DNA of 64,000 bases from Zea mays (lineage: Eukaryota; Streptophyta; Magnoliopsida; Poales; Poaceae): the NCBI RefSeq assembly GCF_902167145.1, contig NC_050098.1, positions 114,056,207 to 114,120,206 of the forward strand, in the 5' to 3' direction. The notes beneath the pieces were generated by a model. It did no database searches. It was not told the DNA's origin and worked only from the letters and a program-made list of their open reading frames with translations. Each line of letters begins with the position of its first letter. Position 1 is the stretch's first letter. The position numbers and the translations under genes are program-made. Shown here one piece after another: positions 33,654 to 45,738 of the stretch.

Positions 33654-36026
33654 TTAGGCTTGGGACTTAGGTACCCAACTCTTGTTGGGTCCTACAAGGT
33701 TAGTGCAAATATCCTTAGGGACCCAAATGCAAGTTTTGTCTCCCTTGCATTTTGCCCCTAACTTCCTAGCAACAATTTTCTTATCCTTTCTACAAATGGC
33801 AAAAGAAGCATTCAAAGCATGATATATTGTAGAAGGCTCATTAACTTTCCTAGGAATATTAACAACATTTTTCCTAGGCATATTATGAACAACATTCCTT
33901 CTACCAACATGCATATGTGAAGAAGTAGAAGCAAACATGGCATGAGAATCAAATACATTATATGCATTACAACTCCTATAAGCATTTCTAGGTTGTCTTC
34001 TATCATAGTACATAAAGGCATGGTTCTTTTGCACACTAGTAGCCATAGGGGCCTTCCCTTTCTCCTTGGCGGAGATGGAAGCCTTATGGCTAGTTAAGTT
34101 CTTGGCTTCTCTTTTGAAGCCAAGTCCATCCTTAATTGAGGGGTGTCTACCAATAGTGTAGGCATCCCTTGCAAATTTTAGCTTATCAAATTCATTCTTG
34201 CTAGTCTTAAGTTGGGCATTAAGACTAGCCAATTCCTCATTTAATTTGGAAATTGAAGTTAAATGATTACTACACGCATCAATATCAACATCCTTACACC
34301 TAGTGCAAATTTCAACATGTTCAATACAAGAACTAGATTTGCTAGCTATTTCTAGTTTAGCATTTAAACCATTATTAACACTTTTTAAAGTAGTAATGGT
34401 TTCATGACAAGAAGATAATTCACTAGAGAGCACTTCATTTCTTTTAACTTCTAAAGCATAGGATTTTTGTGCCTCTACAAACTTATCATGTTCATCATAC
34501 AACAAATCCTCTTGCTTTTCTAAAAGCCTATCCTTTTCATTCAAGGCATCAATCAATTCATTGATTTTATCTATCTTAGATCTATCTAAGCCTTTGAATA
34601 AGCATGAATAGTCTATGTCATCATCATCACTAGACTCATTATCACTAGAGGAAGCATAAGTGGAGTCTCGAGTACTTACCTTCTTCTCTCTTGCCATGAG
34701 ACAAGTGTGATGCTCTTTGGGGAAGAGAGATGACTTGTTGAAGGCGGTGGCGGCGAGTCCTTCATTGTCGGAGTCGGAGGAGGAGCAATCCGAATCCCAC
34801 TCCTTTCCGATATGTGCCTCGCCCTTGGCCTTCTTGTAATGCTTCCTCTTTTCCCTCTTGTCCCCTTTTTCCTGGTCACTTTCATTATCGGGACAGTTAG
34901 CAATGAAATGACCGATCTTACCACATTTGAAGCATGAGCGCTTCTCCTTTGTCTTGGTCTTGCTTGGCTGTCCCTTGCGACCTTTAAGCGCCGTCTTGAA
35001 GCGCTTAATGATGAGGGCCATCTCCTCATTATTTAGCCCGGCCGCCTCAACTTGCGCCACCTTGCTTGGTAGCGCTTCCTTGCTCCTTGTTGCCTTGAGA
35101 GCAATGGGTTGAGGCTCATGGATAGGACCGTTCAACGCGTCGTCCACGTATCTTGCCTCCTTGATCATCATTCGCCCGCTTACGAACTTCCCAAGAACTT
35201 CTTCGGGCGACATTTTGGTGTACCTGGGATTCTCACGAATATTATTCACCAAATGAGGATCAAGAACGGTAAAGGACCTTAGCATTAGGCGGACGACGTC
35301 GTGGTCCGTCCATCGCGTGCTTCCATAGCTTCTTATCTTGTTGACAAGGGTTTTGAGCCGGTTGTATGTTTGGGTTGGCTCCTCCCCCCTTATCATAGCG
35401 AATCTCCCAAGTTCGCCCTCCACCAACTCCATCTTGGTGAGCATGGTGACATCGTTGCCCTCGTGAGAGATCTTGAGGGTGTCCCATATCTGCTTGGCAT
35501 TGTCCAAGCCGCTCACCTTATTGTATTCTTCCCTGCACAAAGATGCTAAGAGAACAGTAGTAGCTTGTGCATTTCTATGGATTTGTTCATTTATAAGCAT
35601 AGGACTATCCGAGCTATCAAATTTCATTCCAATCTCTACAATTTCCCATATGCTTGGATGAAGAGAGAATAAGTGACTACGCATTTTGTGACTCCAAAAT
35701 CCGTAGTCCTCCCCATCGAAGTGTGGAGGTTTGCCAAGAGGAATGGAAAGCAAATGCGAATTCGAATTATGTGGAATACGAGAATAGTCAAATGAAAAGT
35801 TCGAATTGACCGTCTTCCTGTAGTCGTTGTCGTCGTCCTTTTGGGAAGAGGAGGATTCGTCGCTGTCGTAGTAGACAATCTCCTTGATGCGCCTTGTCTT
35901 CTTCTTCTTCCCATCTTTTCGTCTATGGCCTGAGCCCGAGTCGTTGGACTTGTCATCCTTTGGCTCGTTGACGAAGGACTCCTTCTCCTTGTCGTTGATC
36001 ACGATTCCCTTCCCCTTAGGATCCAT
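33654..36026 (-). CDS. Opie-like Gag
   Basis: 790 aa from ATG at 36024-36026 ([17 protein letters not shown]). Lys-rich N-terminus, UBN2-type gag domain ([20 protein letters not shown], residues about 90-290), zinc knuckle [14 protein letters not shown] near residue 370, acidic/serine stretch, long coiled coil (residues about 490-620) and a basic C-terminus ending WVPKSQA. It is longer than most Copia gags, as usual in Sireviruses. It overlaps the open pol frame by a short distance. Confidence 0.93.
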   Translation of the reverse strand: MDPKGKGIVINDKEKESFVNEPKDDKSNDSGSGHRRKDGKKKKTRRIKEIVYYDSDESSSSQKDDDNDYRKTVNSNFSFDYSRIPHNSNSHLLSIPLGKPPHFDGEDYGFWSHKMRSHLFSLHPSIWEIVEIGMKFDSSDSPMLINEQIHRNAQATTVLLASLCREEYNKVSGLDNAKQIWDTLKISHEGNDVTMLTKMELVEGELGRFAMIRGEEPTQTYNRLKTLVNKIRSYGSTRWTDHDVVRLMLRSFTVLDPHLVNNIRENPRYTKMSPEEVLGKFVSGRMMIKEARYVDDALNGPIHEPQPIALKATRSKEALPSKVAQVEAAGLNNEEMALIIKRFKTALKGRKGQPSKTKTKEKRSCFKCGKIGHFIANCPDNESDQEKGDKREKRKHYKKAKGEAHIGKEWDSDCSSSDSDNEGLAATAFNKSSLFPKEHHTCLMAREKKVSTRDSTYASSSDNESSDDDDIDYSCLFKGLDRSKIDKINELIDALNEKDRLLEKQEDLLYDEHDKFVEAQKSYALEVKRNEVLSSELSSCHETITTLKSVNNGLNAKLEIASKSSSCIEHVEICTRCKDVDIDACSNHLTSISKLNEELASLNAQLKTSKNEFDKLKFARDAYTIGRHPSIKDGLGFKREAKNLTSHKASISAKEKGKAPMATSVQKNHAFMYYDRRQPRNAYRSCNAYNVFDSHAMFASTSSHMHVGRRNVVHNMPRKNVVNIPRKVNEPSTIYHALNASFAICRKDKKIVARKLGAKCKGDKTCIWVPKDICTNLVGPNKSWVPKSQA

Positions 36027-36061
36027 CTCTTCGGGCGGTTAGTCCATTTCTTGAAGAGAAC

Positions 36062-36074
36062 GGCTCTGATACCA
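36062..36074 (-). other. Primer binding site, initiator tRNA-Met, Opie-like
   Basis: TGGTATCAGAGCC on minus, two bases inside the 5' LTR; the standard plant Copia primer site. Confidence 0.9.
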
Positions 36075-36076
36075 AT

Positions 36077-37303
36077 TGAGAGCACCTAGAGGGGGGGGTG
36101 AATAGGTGATCCTGTAAAACTTAGACTTATAGCCACAAAAATCTTGGTTAATCGTTAGCACAATAACTTCCAAGTGGCTAGAGAGGAGTCAAAACACAAT
36201 AACCACAAGAAATCAATCACAGAGATGACACGGTGGTTATCCCGTGGTTCGGCCAAGTACAAAACTTGCCTACTCCACGTTGTGGCGTCCCAACGGACGA
36301 GAGTTGCACTCAACTCCTCTCAAGTGATCCAATGATCAACTTGAATACCACGGTGTTCTTCTTTACTTCGATCTTTTCCCGTTTGCGAGGAATCTCCACA
36401 ACTTGGAGTCTCTCGCCCTTACAATTGAATTTCACAAAGAAACACGGAGTAAGGGAGGGAAGCAACCCACACAAAACCACAGCGAAATGCGCACACACAC
36501 GGCCAAGAAACGAGCTCAAAAGACTATCTCAAAGTTCACACTAGAACGAGCTCGAATCACTGAGAATGACAAACGAATGCGCAAAGACTGAGTGTGGATG
36601 ATCAAGAATGCTCTAAGGTTGCTTGGTGTTCTCCTCCATGCGCCTAGGGGTCCCTTTTATAGCCCCAAGGCAGCTAGGAGCCGTTGAGAGCAAATCTGGA
36701 AGGCCATCCTTGCCTTCTGTCGTCGGGCGCACCGGACAGTCCGGTGCACACCGGACACTGTCCGGTGCCCGATTTCTTTCCTTAACAGGCGCAGCCGACC
36801 GTTGCCGACCGTTGCAGATCTGGCGCACCGGACAGTCCGGTGCTTCCTTCCGACCGTTGGCTAGACCACGTGTCGCGCGCAGATTCCGCGGCCGACCGTT
36901 GGCTCTGCCGACCGTTGGCTCACCGGACAGTCCGGTGCACACCGGACAGTCTGGTGAATTTTAGCCGTACGCCGTCGGCAAATTCCCGAGAGCGGCGTCT
37001 TCAGGTCGAGACAGCCTGGCGCACCGGACACTGTCCGGTGCACCACCGGACAGTCCGGTGCCCCAGACCGAAACAGCCTGCTGGCTGTACACAGCCAACA
37101 TTCTCCTTTTCTTCTTCTCTCTGTTTCTAACACTTAGACAAATATATTAGTACTCAAAACCAATGTACTAAGGCTTAGAAACATACCTTTACTTGTGATT
37201 TGCACTTTGTTCATCCGTGGGCATAGATTCACATTTAAGCACTTGTGTTTGCACTTAATCACCAAAATACTTAGAAATGGCCCAAGGGCACATTTCCCTT
37301 TCA
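36077..37303 (-). repeat. Opie-like 5' LTR
   Basis: 1227 bp; TATA (CTTTTATA on plus) at 36654-36661. One 19-bp palindrome unit shorter than the 3' LTR. Confidence 0.95.
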
Positions 37304-37308
37304 CAAGT

Positions 37309-37755
37309 GCTTAATTTTGTAGACTTAATCTCATTTAATGAATGACACCACCCCTGGAATAACTTTATTTAAATAAGTAATTCACTAAGATAGACCTAGT
37401 TAGAGAACAACAAACCACTTTGCATTGTGATCTACCCCCAGAACCTAGAGTTCACCTGTGTGCCTGTACCTTTCTATTGAACCTGTGTTTGTTCTGTTGC
37501 ATATGTTTGGTGTATTATTCTTTTTTTATTCCTCAAGTGTGTTGAATGAATGATTCCTTTGCATAGACAATGAGTAGTCCGTGGTTCCAGAGTGTGTTGC
37601 AGGAGACTTCCGTGAGTAGCAACCTAGTGAAGGCAAGTGTCCTCTGACCCATTATGTCCTACTTACTTTATAATTCATTGTCCCTCTTACTATGACCAAC
37701 CTAAGGATTGACTAGTGTTCTGTTATTCCTGTTCTTGGTTATTTTTTGGGAATTG
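37309..37755 (+). repeat. Chromovirus-type LTR, third piece
   Basis: Lies between the Opie and Ji insertions. Its part GAAGGCAAGTGTCCTCTGACCC and CTAAGGATTGACTAG matches the reverse complement of 52030-52100 in the minus-strand LTR, in the same order. Confidence 0.75.
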
Positions 37756-37760
37756 GTTAC

Positions 37761-39012
37761 TGAAAGGGAATTAGGCTTACACCTATTTCCTAATTGATTT
37801 TGGTGGTTGAATTACCCAACACAAATAATTGGACTAACTAGTTTGCTCTAGTCTATAAGTTATACAGGTGCCAAAGGTTCACACTTAGCCAATAAAAAGA
37901 CCAAGAATTGGGTTCAAAAAAGAGAGCAAGGGATAACCTAAGGCACCCTGGTCTGGCGCACCGGACTGTCCGGTGTGCCACCGGAGAGTGTCCGGTGCAC
38001 CAGGGGACTTAGCGCTGAACTCTTCACCTTCAGAAAAATCCAGAGGCGCTCCGCTATAATTCACCGGACTGTCCGGTGTACACCGGACAGTGTCCGGTGC
38101 CCCAGGGAAGAGCGACTCTGGAACTCGCCAGCTTCGGGAATTCGCTCCGCTATAATTCACCGGACATGTCCGGTGAGCCAGCGGAGCAACGGCTATTCGG
38201 CGCCAACGGTCACCTGCTACAGCATTAAATGCGCGCCAGAGCGCGCAGAAGTCAGGCACGCGCGAAGTGGCGCACCGGACACTCTACAGTGCATGTCCGG
38301 TGTGCCACCGGACATCCCGGCGGGCCCAGCAGTCATAGCTCCAACGGTCGGAACCCAACGGCCTGGTGACGTGGCTGGCGCACCGGACTGTCTGGTGCGC
38401 CATGCGACAGCAGCCTCCACCAAACGGCTAGTTTGGTGATTGGGGTTATAAATACCCCCAACCACCCCACATTCAATACATCCAAGTTTTCCTACTTCAA
38501 CTACTTACAAGAGCTCTAGCATTCAATTCTAGACACACCTAAGTGATCAAATCCTCTCCAAATTCCACACAATGCCTTAGTGATTAGTGAGAGAGATTTG
38601 CTTGTGTTCTTTCGAGCTCTTGCGCTTGGTTCGCTTTCTTCTTTGATTCTTTCTTGCGATCAACTCAATTGTAACCAAGGCAAGAGGCACCAATTGTGTG
38701 GTGGCCCTTGCGGGGAAGTTTTGTTCCCGTTTGATTGAGAAGAAGAAGCTCACTCGGTCCGAGGGACCGTTTGAGAGAGGGAAAGGGTTGAAAGAGACCC
38801 GGTCTTTGTGACCACCTCAACGGGGAGTAGGTTTGCGAGAACCGAACCTCGGTAAAACAAATCCGCGTGTCACACTCCTTATTCGCTTGTGATTTGTTTT
38901 GCACCCTCTCTCGCGGACTAGATTATATTTCTAACGCTAACCCGGCTTGTAGTTGTGATTAACTTTGTAAATTTCAGTTTTGCCCTATTCACCCCCCTCT
39001 AGGCGACTTTCA
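37761..39012 (+). repeat. Ji-like 5' LTR
   Basis: TGAAAGGGAATTAGGCTTAC..GGCGACTTTCA. TATAAATA at 38447-38454. Contains ACCGGAC/GTCCGGT palindrome units whose number differs from the 3' LTR. Confidence 0.95.
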
Positions 39013-39014
39013 AT

Positions 39015-39026
39015 TGGTATCAGAGC
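39015..39026 (+). other. Primer binding site, initiator tRNA-Met, Ji-like
   Basis: TGGTATCAGAGC two bases after the LTR end. Confidence 0.9.
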
Positions 39027-39060
39027 CCGGTGCTTCATTAGAGCCTAACCGCTCGAAGTG

Positions 39061-41628
39061 ATGTCGGGAGAACACGCCAAGAAGGAGATGGAGACCGGCG
39101 ACAAGCCCGCTACAAGCCACGGGAAAGCTTCATCGGGAGAGTCCCACAACAAAGGGAAAGGGAAGGAGAAGAAACCCTCTTCCCACAAGTTGCATCAGAG
39201 TGGGGACAAGAAGAAGAAGATGAGGAATGTGGTCTACTACGAAACCGACACCTCATCACCATCTACCTCCGGCTCCGACGCGCCCTCCGTAACTTCTAAG
39301 CGCCATGAGCACAAGAAGTTTAGTAAGATCCCCTTACACTACCCTCGCACTTCTCGACATACTCCATTACTTTCCGTTCCATTAGGCAAACCGCCAACCT
39401 TTGACGGTGAAGATTATGCTAGGTGGAGTGATTTAATGAAATTTCATCTAACCTCACTCCACAAAAGTATATGGAATGTTGTTGAGTTTGGAGCACAGGT
39501 ACCATCCGTAGGGGATGAAGATTATGATGAGGACGAAGTGGCCCAAATTGAGCACTTCAACTCCCAAGCCACAACCATACTCCTCGCTTCTCTAAGTAGG
39601 GAGGAGTACAACAAGGTGCAAGGATTAAAAAGCGCCAAGGAAGTTTGGGATGTGCTCAAGACCGCGCACGAGGGTGATGAACTCACCAAGATCACCAAGC
39701 GGGAAACGATCGAGGGGGAGCTCGGTCGCTTCCGTCTACGCCAAGGGGAGGAGCCACAAGACATGTACAACCAGCTCAAAACCTTGGTGAATCAAGTGCG
39801 CAACCTCGGGAGCAAAAAGTGGGATGACCACGAGGTGGTTAAGGTTATTCTAAGATCTCTTATTTTCCTTAACCCTACTCAAGTCCAATTAATTCGTGGC
39901 AATCCAAGATATACACTAATGACTCCCGAGGAAGTAATCGGGAATTTTGTGAGCTTTGAATTTATGATCAAGGGCTCACGAAAGATTAACGAGCTTGACG
40001 GCCCCTCCACGTCCGAAGCACAACCTGTCGCATTTAAGGCGACGGAGGAGAAGAAGGAGGAGTCTACACCGAGTAGAACACCCATCGACGCCTCCAAGCT
40101 CGACAACGAGGAAATGGCGCTTGTCATCAAAAGCTTCCGCCAAATCCTCAAACAAAGGAGGGGGAAAGACTATAAACCCCGCTCCAAGAAAGTATGCTAC
40201 AAATGTGGTAAGCCCGGTCATTTTATTGCAAAATGTCCACTATCTAGTGACAGTGACAGGGGCGACGACAAGAAGGGGAGAAGAAAGGAGAAGAAAAGAT
40301 ACTACAAGAAGAAGGGCGGCGATGCCCATGTTTGTCGCGAGTGGGACTCCGACGAAAGCTCTAGCGACTCCTCCGACGACGAGGACGCCGCCAACATCGC
40401 CGTCACCAAGGGACTTCTCTTCCCCAACATCGGCCACAAGTGCCTCATGGCAAAGGATGGCAAAAAGAAAAAGGTTAAATCCAAATCCTCCACTAGATAT
40501 GAGTCCTCTAGTGATGATAATGCTAGCGATGAGGAAGATAACTTGCGTACCCTTTTTGCCAACCTAAACATGCAACAAAAAGAAAAGTTAAATGAATTAA
40601 TTAGTGCCATCCATGAGAAGGATGACCTCTTGGACACCCAAGAGGACTTCCTAATCAAGGAAAACAAAAAGCATGTTAAGGTTAAAAATGCCTATGCTCT
40701 AGAAGTTGAAAAATGTGAAAAATTATCTAGTGAGCTAAGTACTTGTCATGAGACTATAGACAACCTTAGAAATGAGAATGCTAATTTGTTAGCTAAGGTT
40801 GATTCTATTGCTTGTAATGTTTCAATTCCCAATCTTAGAAATGATAATAATGATTTGATTGCTAGGATTGAAGAATTGAACATATCTCTTGCTAGCCTTA
40901 GAGATGAAAATGAAAAATTGCTTGCTAAGGCTAAAGATTTTGATGTTTGCAATGCTACCATTTCCGACCTTAGAAGTAAAAATGATATATTGCATGCTAA
41001 GGTTGTAGAATTAAAATCTTGCAAACCATCTACATCTATCGTTGAGCACACTACTATTTGCACTAGATGTAGAGATGTTGATATTAATGCTATACATGAT
41101 CATATGACTTTAATTAAACAACAAAATGATCATATAGCTAAACTAGATGCAAAAATTGCCGAGCATGAAATTGAAAATGAAAAATTTAAATTTGCTCGTA
41201 GTATGCTTTATAGTGGGAGACGCTCTGGCATTAAGGATGGCATTGGCTTCCAACAGGGAGGCAATGTCAAACTTAATGCCCCTCCTAAGAAATTGTCTAA
41301 TTTTGTTAAGGGCAAGGCTCCCATGCCTCAGGATAACGAGGGTTACATTTTGTACCCTGCCGGTTATCCTGAGAGCAAAATTAGGAGAATTCACTCTAGG
41401 ATGTCTCACTCTGGCCCTAATCATGCTTTTATGTATAAGGGTGAGACATCTAGTTCTAGGCAACTAACCCGTGCTAAGTTGCCTAAGAAGAAAACTCCTA
41501 GTGCATCAAATGATCATAGCATTTCATTTAAAACTTTTGATGCATCCTATGTTTTAACTAACAAATCCGGCAAGGTAGTTGCCAAGTATGTTGGTGGCAA
41601 ACACAAGGGATCAAAGACTTGTGTTTAG
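39061..41628 (+). CDS. Ji-like Gag, C-terminus truncated by a stop
   Basis: 855 aa from ATG 39061 (MSGEHAKKEMETGDK). UBN2-type gag domain (KPPTFDGEDYARWSDLMKFH, residues about 115-310), zinc knuckle CYKCGKPGHFIAKC near residue 380, acidic stretch and long coiled coil with repeated SLRDENEKLLAK-like heptads. It stops at TAG 41626-41628 where the Opie-like gag has Trp (KTCIWVPK). The same frame continues with VPKLLVSNAKGPKTIWVPK to TAA 41695-41697, so about 23 residues were probably lost. Otherwise intact and collinear with the Opie gag. Confidence 0.88.
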   Translation: MSGEHAKKEMETGDKPATSHGKASSGESHNKGKGKEKKPSSHKLHQSGDKKKKMRNVVYYETDTSSPSTSGSDAPSVTSKRHEHKKFSKIPLHYPRTSRHTPLLSVPLGKPPTFDGEDYARWSDLMKFHLTSLHKSIWNVVEFGAQVPSVGDEDYDEDEVAQIEHFNSQATTILLASLSREEYNKVQGLKSAKEVWDVLKTAHEGDELTKITKRETIEGELGRFRLRQGEEPQDMYNQLKTLVNQVRNLGSKKWDDHEVVKVILRSLIFLNPTQVQLIRGNPRYTLMTPEEVIGNFVSFEFMIKGSRKINELDGPSTSEAQPVAFKATEEKKEESTPSRTPIDASKLDNEEMALVIKSFRQILKQRRGKDYKPRSKKVCYKCGKPGHFIAKCPLSSDSDRGDDKKGRRKEKKRYYKKKGGDAHVCREWDSDESSSDSSDDEDAANIAVTKGLLFPNIGHKCLMAKDGKKKKVKSKSSTRYESSSDDNASDEEDNLRTLFANLNMQQKEKLNELISAIHEKDDLLDTQEDFLIKENKKHVKVKNAYALEVEKCEKLSSELSTCHETIDNLRNENANLLAKVDSIACNVSIPNLRNDNNDLIARIEELNISLASLRDENEKLLAKAKDFDVCNATISDLRSKNDILHAKVVELKSCKPSTSIVEHTTICTRCRDVDINAIHDHMTLIKQQNDHIAKLDAKIAEHEIENEKFKFARSMLYSGRRSGIKDGIGFQQGGNVKLNAPPKKLSNFVKGKAPMPQDNEGYILYPAGYPESKIRRIHSRMSHSGPNHAFMYKGETSSSRQLTRAKLPKKKTPSASNDHSISFKTFDASYVLTNKSGKVVAKYVGGKHKGSKTCV

Positions 41629-41710
41629 GTACCAAAACTTCTTGTATCTAATGCCAAAGGACCCAAAACCATTTGGGTACCTAAAGTCAAGAACTAAACA
41701 TGTTTTGTAG

Positions 41711-44700
41711 GTTTATGCATCCGGGGGCTCAAGATGGATCATCGACAGCGGGTGCACAAACCACATGACAGGGGAGAAGAAGATGTTCTCCTCCTATGAG
41801 AAAAACCAAGATCCCCAACGAGCTATCACATTCGGGGATGGAAATCAAGGGTTGGTCAAAGGATTGGGTAAAATTGCTATATCACCTGATCATTCTATTT
41901 CCAATGTTTTTCTTGTAGATTCATTAGATTACAATTTGCTTTCCGTTTCTCAATTATGCAAAATGGGCTACAACTGTCTATTTACTGATGTAGGTGTCAC
42001 TGTCTTTAGAAGAAGTGATGATTCAATAGCATTTAAGGGAGTGTTAGAGGGTCAGCTATACTTGGTAGATTTTGATAGAGCTGAACTCGACACTTGCTTA
42101 ATTGCTAAGACTAACATGGGTTGGCTATGGCACCGCTGACTAGCCCATGTTGGGATGAAGAATCTTCACAAGATTCTAAAGGGAGAGCACATTTTAGGAT
42201 TAACAAATGTTCATTTTGAGAAAGACAGGATTTGTAGCGCATGCCAAGCGGGGAAGCAAGTTGGTGCTCACCATCCACACAAGAACATCATGACGACCAA
42301 CAGGCCACTGGAGCTCCTACACATGGATCTATTCGGCCCGATCGCTTACATAAGCATCGGCAGGAGTAAGTACTGTCTAGTTATTGTGGATGATTATTCT
42401 CGCTTCACTTGGGTGTTCTTTTTGCAGGAAAAATCTCATACCCAAGAAACCTTAAAGGGATTCTTGAGACGGGCTCAAAATGAGTTCGGCTTAAGGATCA
42501 AGAAAATTAGAAGCGACAACGGGACGGAGTTCAAGAACTCACAAATAGAAGGCTTCCTTGAGGAGGAGGGCATCAAGCATGAGTTCTCTTCTCCCTACAC
42601 CCCACAACAAAATGGTGTAGTGGAGAGGAAGAATCGAACTCTATTGGACATGGCAAGAACCATGCTTGATGAGTACAAGACATCGGATCGGTTTTGGGCC
42701 GAGGCGGTCAACACTGCTTGCTACGCCATCAACCGGTTGTATCTACACCGAATCCTCAAGAAGACATCATATGAACTCCTTACCGGTAAAAAGCCCAACA
42801 TTTCATATTTTAGAGTCTTTGGTGGCAAATGCTTTATTCTTGTTAAAAGAGGTAGAAAATCTAAATTTGCTCCTAAGACTGTAGAAGGCTTTTTACTAGG
42901 ATATGATTCAAACACAAGGGCATATAGAGTCTTTAACAAGTCCTCCTGACAAGTTGAAGTTTCTTGTGACGTTGTGTTTGATGAGACTAACGGCTCTCAA
43001 GTAGAGCAAGTTGATCTTGATGAGATAGGTGATGAAGAGGCTCCGTGCATCGCGCTAAGGAACATGTCCATTGGGGATGTGTGTCCTAAGGAATCCCAAG
43101 AGCCTCCAAATGCACAAGATCAACCATCCTCCTCCACACAAGCATCTCCACCAACTCAAAATGAGGATGAGGCTCAAGTTGATGAAGGAGAAGATCAAAG
43201 AGATGAGCCACCTCAAGATGATGGCAATGATCAAGGGGGAGATGCAAATAATCAAGACAAGGAGGATGATGAACCAAGACCACCACACCCAAGAGTCCAC
43301 CAAGCAATCCAACGAGATCACCCCGTCGACACCATCCTCGGCGACATTCATAAGGGGGTAACAACTAGATCTCGTGTTGCACATTTTTGTGAGCATTACT
43401 CTTTTGTTTCCTCTACTGAGCCACACAGGGTACAGGAAGCACTACAAGATTCGGATTGGGTGGTGGCAATGCAAGAGGAGCTCAACAACTTCACTAGGAA
43501 TGAGGTATGACATTTAGTTCCACGTCCTAACCAAAATGTTGTAGGAACCAAATGGGTCTTCCGCAACAAGCAAGACGAGCATGGTGTGGTGACAAGGAAC
43601 AAAGCTCGACTTGTGGCCAAAGGATACTCCCAAGTCGAAGGTTTGGATTTCGGTGAAACCTATGCACCCGTAGCTAGGCTTGAGTCAATTCGTATATTAT
43701 TGGCCTATGCTACTTACCATGGCTTCAAGCTTTATCAAATGGACGTGAAGAGTGCCTTCCTCAATGGACCAATCAAGGAAGAGGTCTATGTTGAGCAACC
43801 TCCCGGCTTTGAAGATAGTGAGTATTCTAACCATGTTTATAAACTCTCTAAGGCGCTTTATGGGCTTAAGCAAGCCCCACGAGCATGTTATGAATGCCTT
43901 AGGGATTTCCTTATCACTAATGGATTCAAAGTCGGAAAGGCCGATCGTACTTTATTCACTAAAACTCTTGAAAATGACTTGTTTGTATGCCAAATTTATG
44001 TTGACGATATTATATTTGGGTCTACTAACGAGTCTACATGTGAAGAATTTAGTAGGATCATGACACAAAAGTTCGAGATGTCTATGATGGGGGAGTTGAA
44101 GTATTTCTTAGGATTTCAAGTAAAGCAACTCCAAGAGGGCACCTTCCTAAGCCAAACGAAGTACACTCAAGATATTCTAAGCAAGTTTGGAATGAAGGAT
44201 GCCAAACCCATCAAGACACCCATGGGAACCAATGGGCATCTCGACCTCGACGAAGGAGGTAAATCCGTCGATCAAAAGGTATACCGGTCGATGATAGGCT
44301 CTTTGCTATATTTATGTGCATCTCGACCGGATATTATGCTTTCCGTATGCATGTGTGCAAGATTCCAAGCCGACCCTAAGGAAGCTCACCTTACGGTCGT
44401 AAAACGAATCTTGAGATATTTGGTTTATACTCCTAAGTTTGGGCTTTGGTATCCTAGGGGATCCACTTTTGATTTGATTGGTTATTCGGATGCCGATTGG
44501 GCAGAGTGTAAGATTAATAGAAAGAGCACATCGGGGACTTGCCAGTTCTTGGGAAGATCCTTGGTGTCTTGGGCTTCAAAGAAGCAAAATTCCGTAGCTC
44601 TTTCTACCACCGAAGCCGAGTACATTGCCGCAGGCCATTGTTGCGCGCAACTACTTTGGATGAGGCAAACCCTTAGGGACTACGGTTACAAATTAACCAA

Positions 44701-44953
44701 AGTTCCTCTTCTATGTGATAATGAGAGTGCAATCCGCATGGCGGATAATCCCGTCGAGCATAGCCGCACTAAACACATAGCCATTCGGTATCACTTTTTA
44801 AGGGATCACCAACAAAAGGGAGATATCGAGATTTCATTTATTAACACTAAAGATCAATTAGCCGATATCTTTACCAAGCCACTTGATGAACAAACTTTTA
44901 ACAAACTTAGGCATGAGCTAAATATTCTTGATTCTAGGAACTTCTTTTGTTGA
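41711..44953 (+). pseudogene. Ji-like Pol with three in-frame TGA stops
   Basis: One frame (+1 relative to gag) from VYASGGSRWIIDSGC to DSRNFFC. Protease [10 protein letters not shown], integrase, RT (YVDD), RNase H and KPLDEQTF are all recognisable and collinear with the Opie-like Pol. TGA stops lie at 42137-42139 (WHR* where Opie has WHRR, CGA to TGA), 42947-42949 (KSS*QVEV; Opie has Gly) and 43508-43510 (NEV*HLVP, TGG to TGA). A TAG sits directly upstream at 41708-41710 where Opie has CAG. No indel disturbs the frame. RNase H has YSDADWAEC in place of YSDSDYAGC. Confidence 0.9.
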
Positions 44954-45738
44954 TTTGTACGCATAGCTCATTCATATACCTTTGATCATGTCTCTTTCAT
45001 ATACTATGACTAATGTGTGTTCAAGTGAATTTCAAACCAAGTCATAGGTGTATTGAAAGAGAATTGGAGTCTTCGGCGAAGACAAAGGCTTCCACTCCGT
45101 AACTCATCCTTCGCCGTCGCTCCGAGCAACTCTCCGGCTTTGGTATAATCTTCACTCACATATTATTTGCCAAAGGGAGAGAAAGTAAAAGGGCTCTAAT
45201 GACTCCGTTTTTGGCGATTCATGCCAAAGGGGGAGAAAATATTAGCCCAAAGCAAAAGGACCGCACCACCACCTAATTTTAAAATGATTTTCAAATTGGA
45301 AATTTCAAATTGATATCTTATTATGTTCCAAAGGGGGAGAAAATAGTATTTCAAAATTGATATCTCAAAACCCTCTTGAACACTAAGAGGAGGATTTCAT
45401 TTAGGGGAGTTTTGTTTAGTCAAAGGAAAAGCATTTGAAACAGGGGGAGAAAATTTCAAATCTTGAAAATGCTTCGCAAATCTTATTCATTTACCTTTGA
45501 CTATTTGCAAAAGATCTTTGAAAAGGATTTACAAAATAATTTGCAAAAACAAAACAAGTGGTGCAAGCGTGGTCCAAAATGTCAAAAATTGAAGAAACAA
45601 TCCATGCGTATTCTATAAGTATTTATATTGGCTCAATTCCAAGCAACCTTTGCACTTACATTATGCAAGCTAGTTCAATTATGCACTTCTATATTTGCTT
45701 TGGTTTGTTTTGGCATCAATCACCAAAAAGGGGGAGGT
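44954..45738 (+). other. Ji-like 3' untranslated region with polypurine tracts
   Basis: GCCAAAGGGGGAGAAAAT near 45222-45239, AAAGGGGGAGAAAAT near 45331-45345, ACAGGGGGAGAAAAT near 45439-45453, and the terminal CAAAAAGGGGGAGGT up to 45738. These are repeated Sirevirus PPT motifs. No envelope-like frame. Confidence 0.8.

Larger units (their letters stand above)
28404..37303 (-). mobile_element. Opie-like Sirevirus (Copia), structurally intact
   Basis: 8.9 kb, perfect target duplication CAAGT (28399-28403 and 37304-37308). 5' LTR 36077-37303, PBS complementary to initiator tRNA-Met, intact gag, intact pol, multiple polypurine tracts, 3' LTR 28404-29653. LTRs differ by about six substitutions by hand, a 19-bp unit and the length of a G run. 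All parts needed for autonomous movement appear present. Confidence 0.93.
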
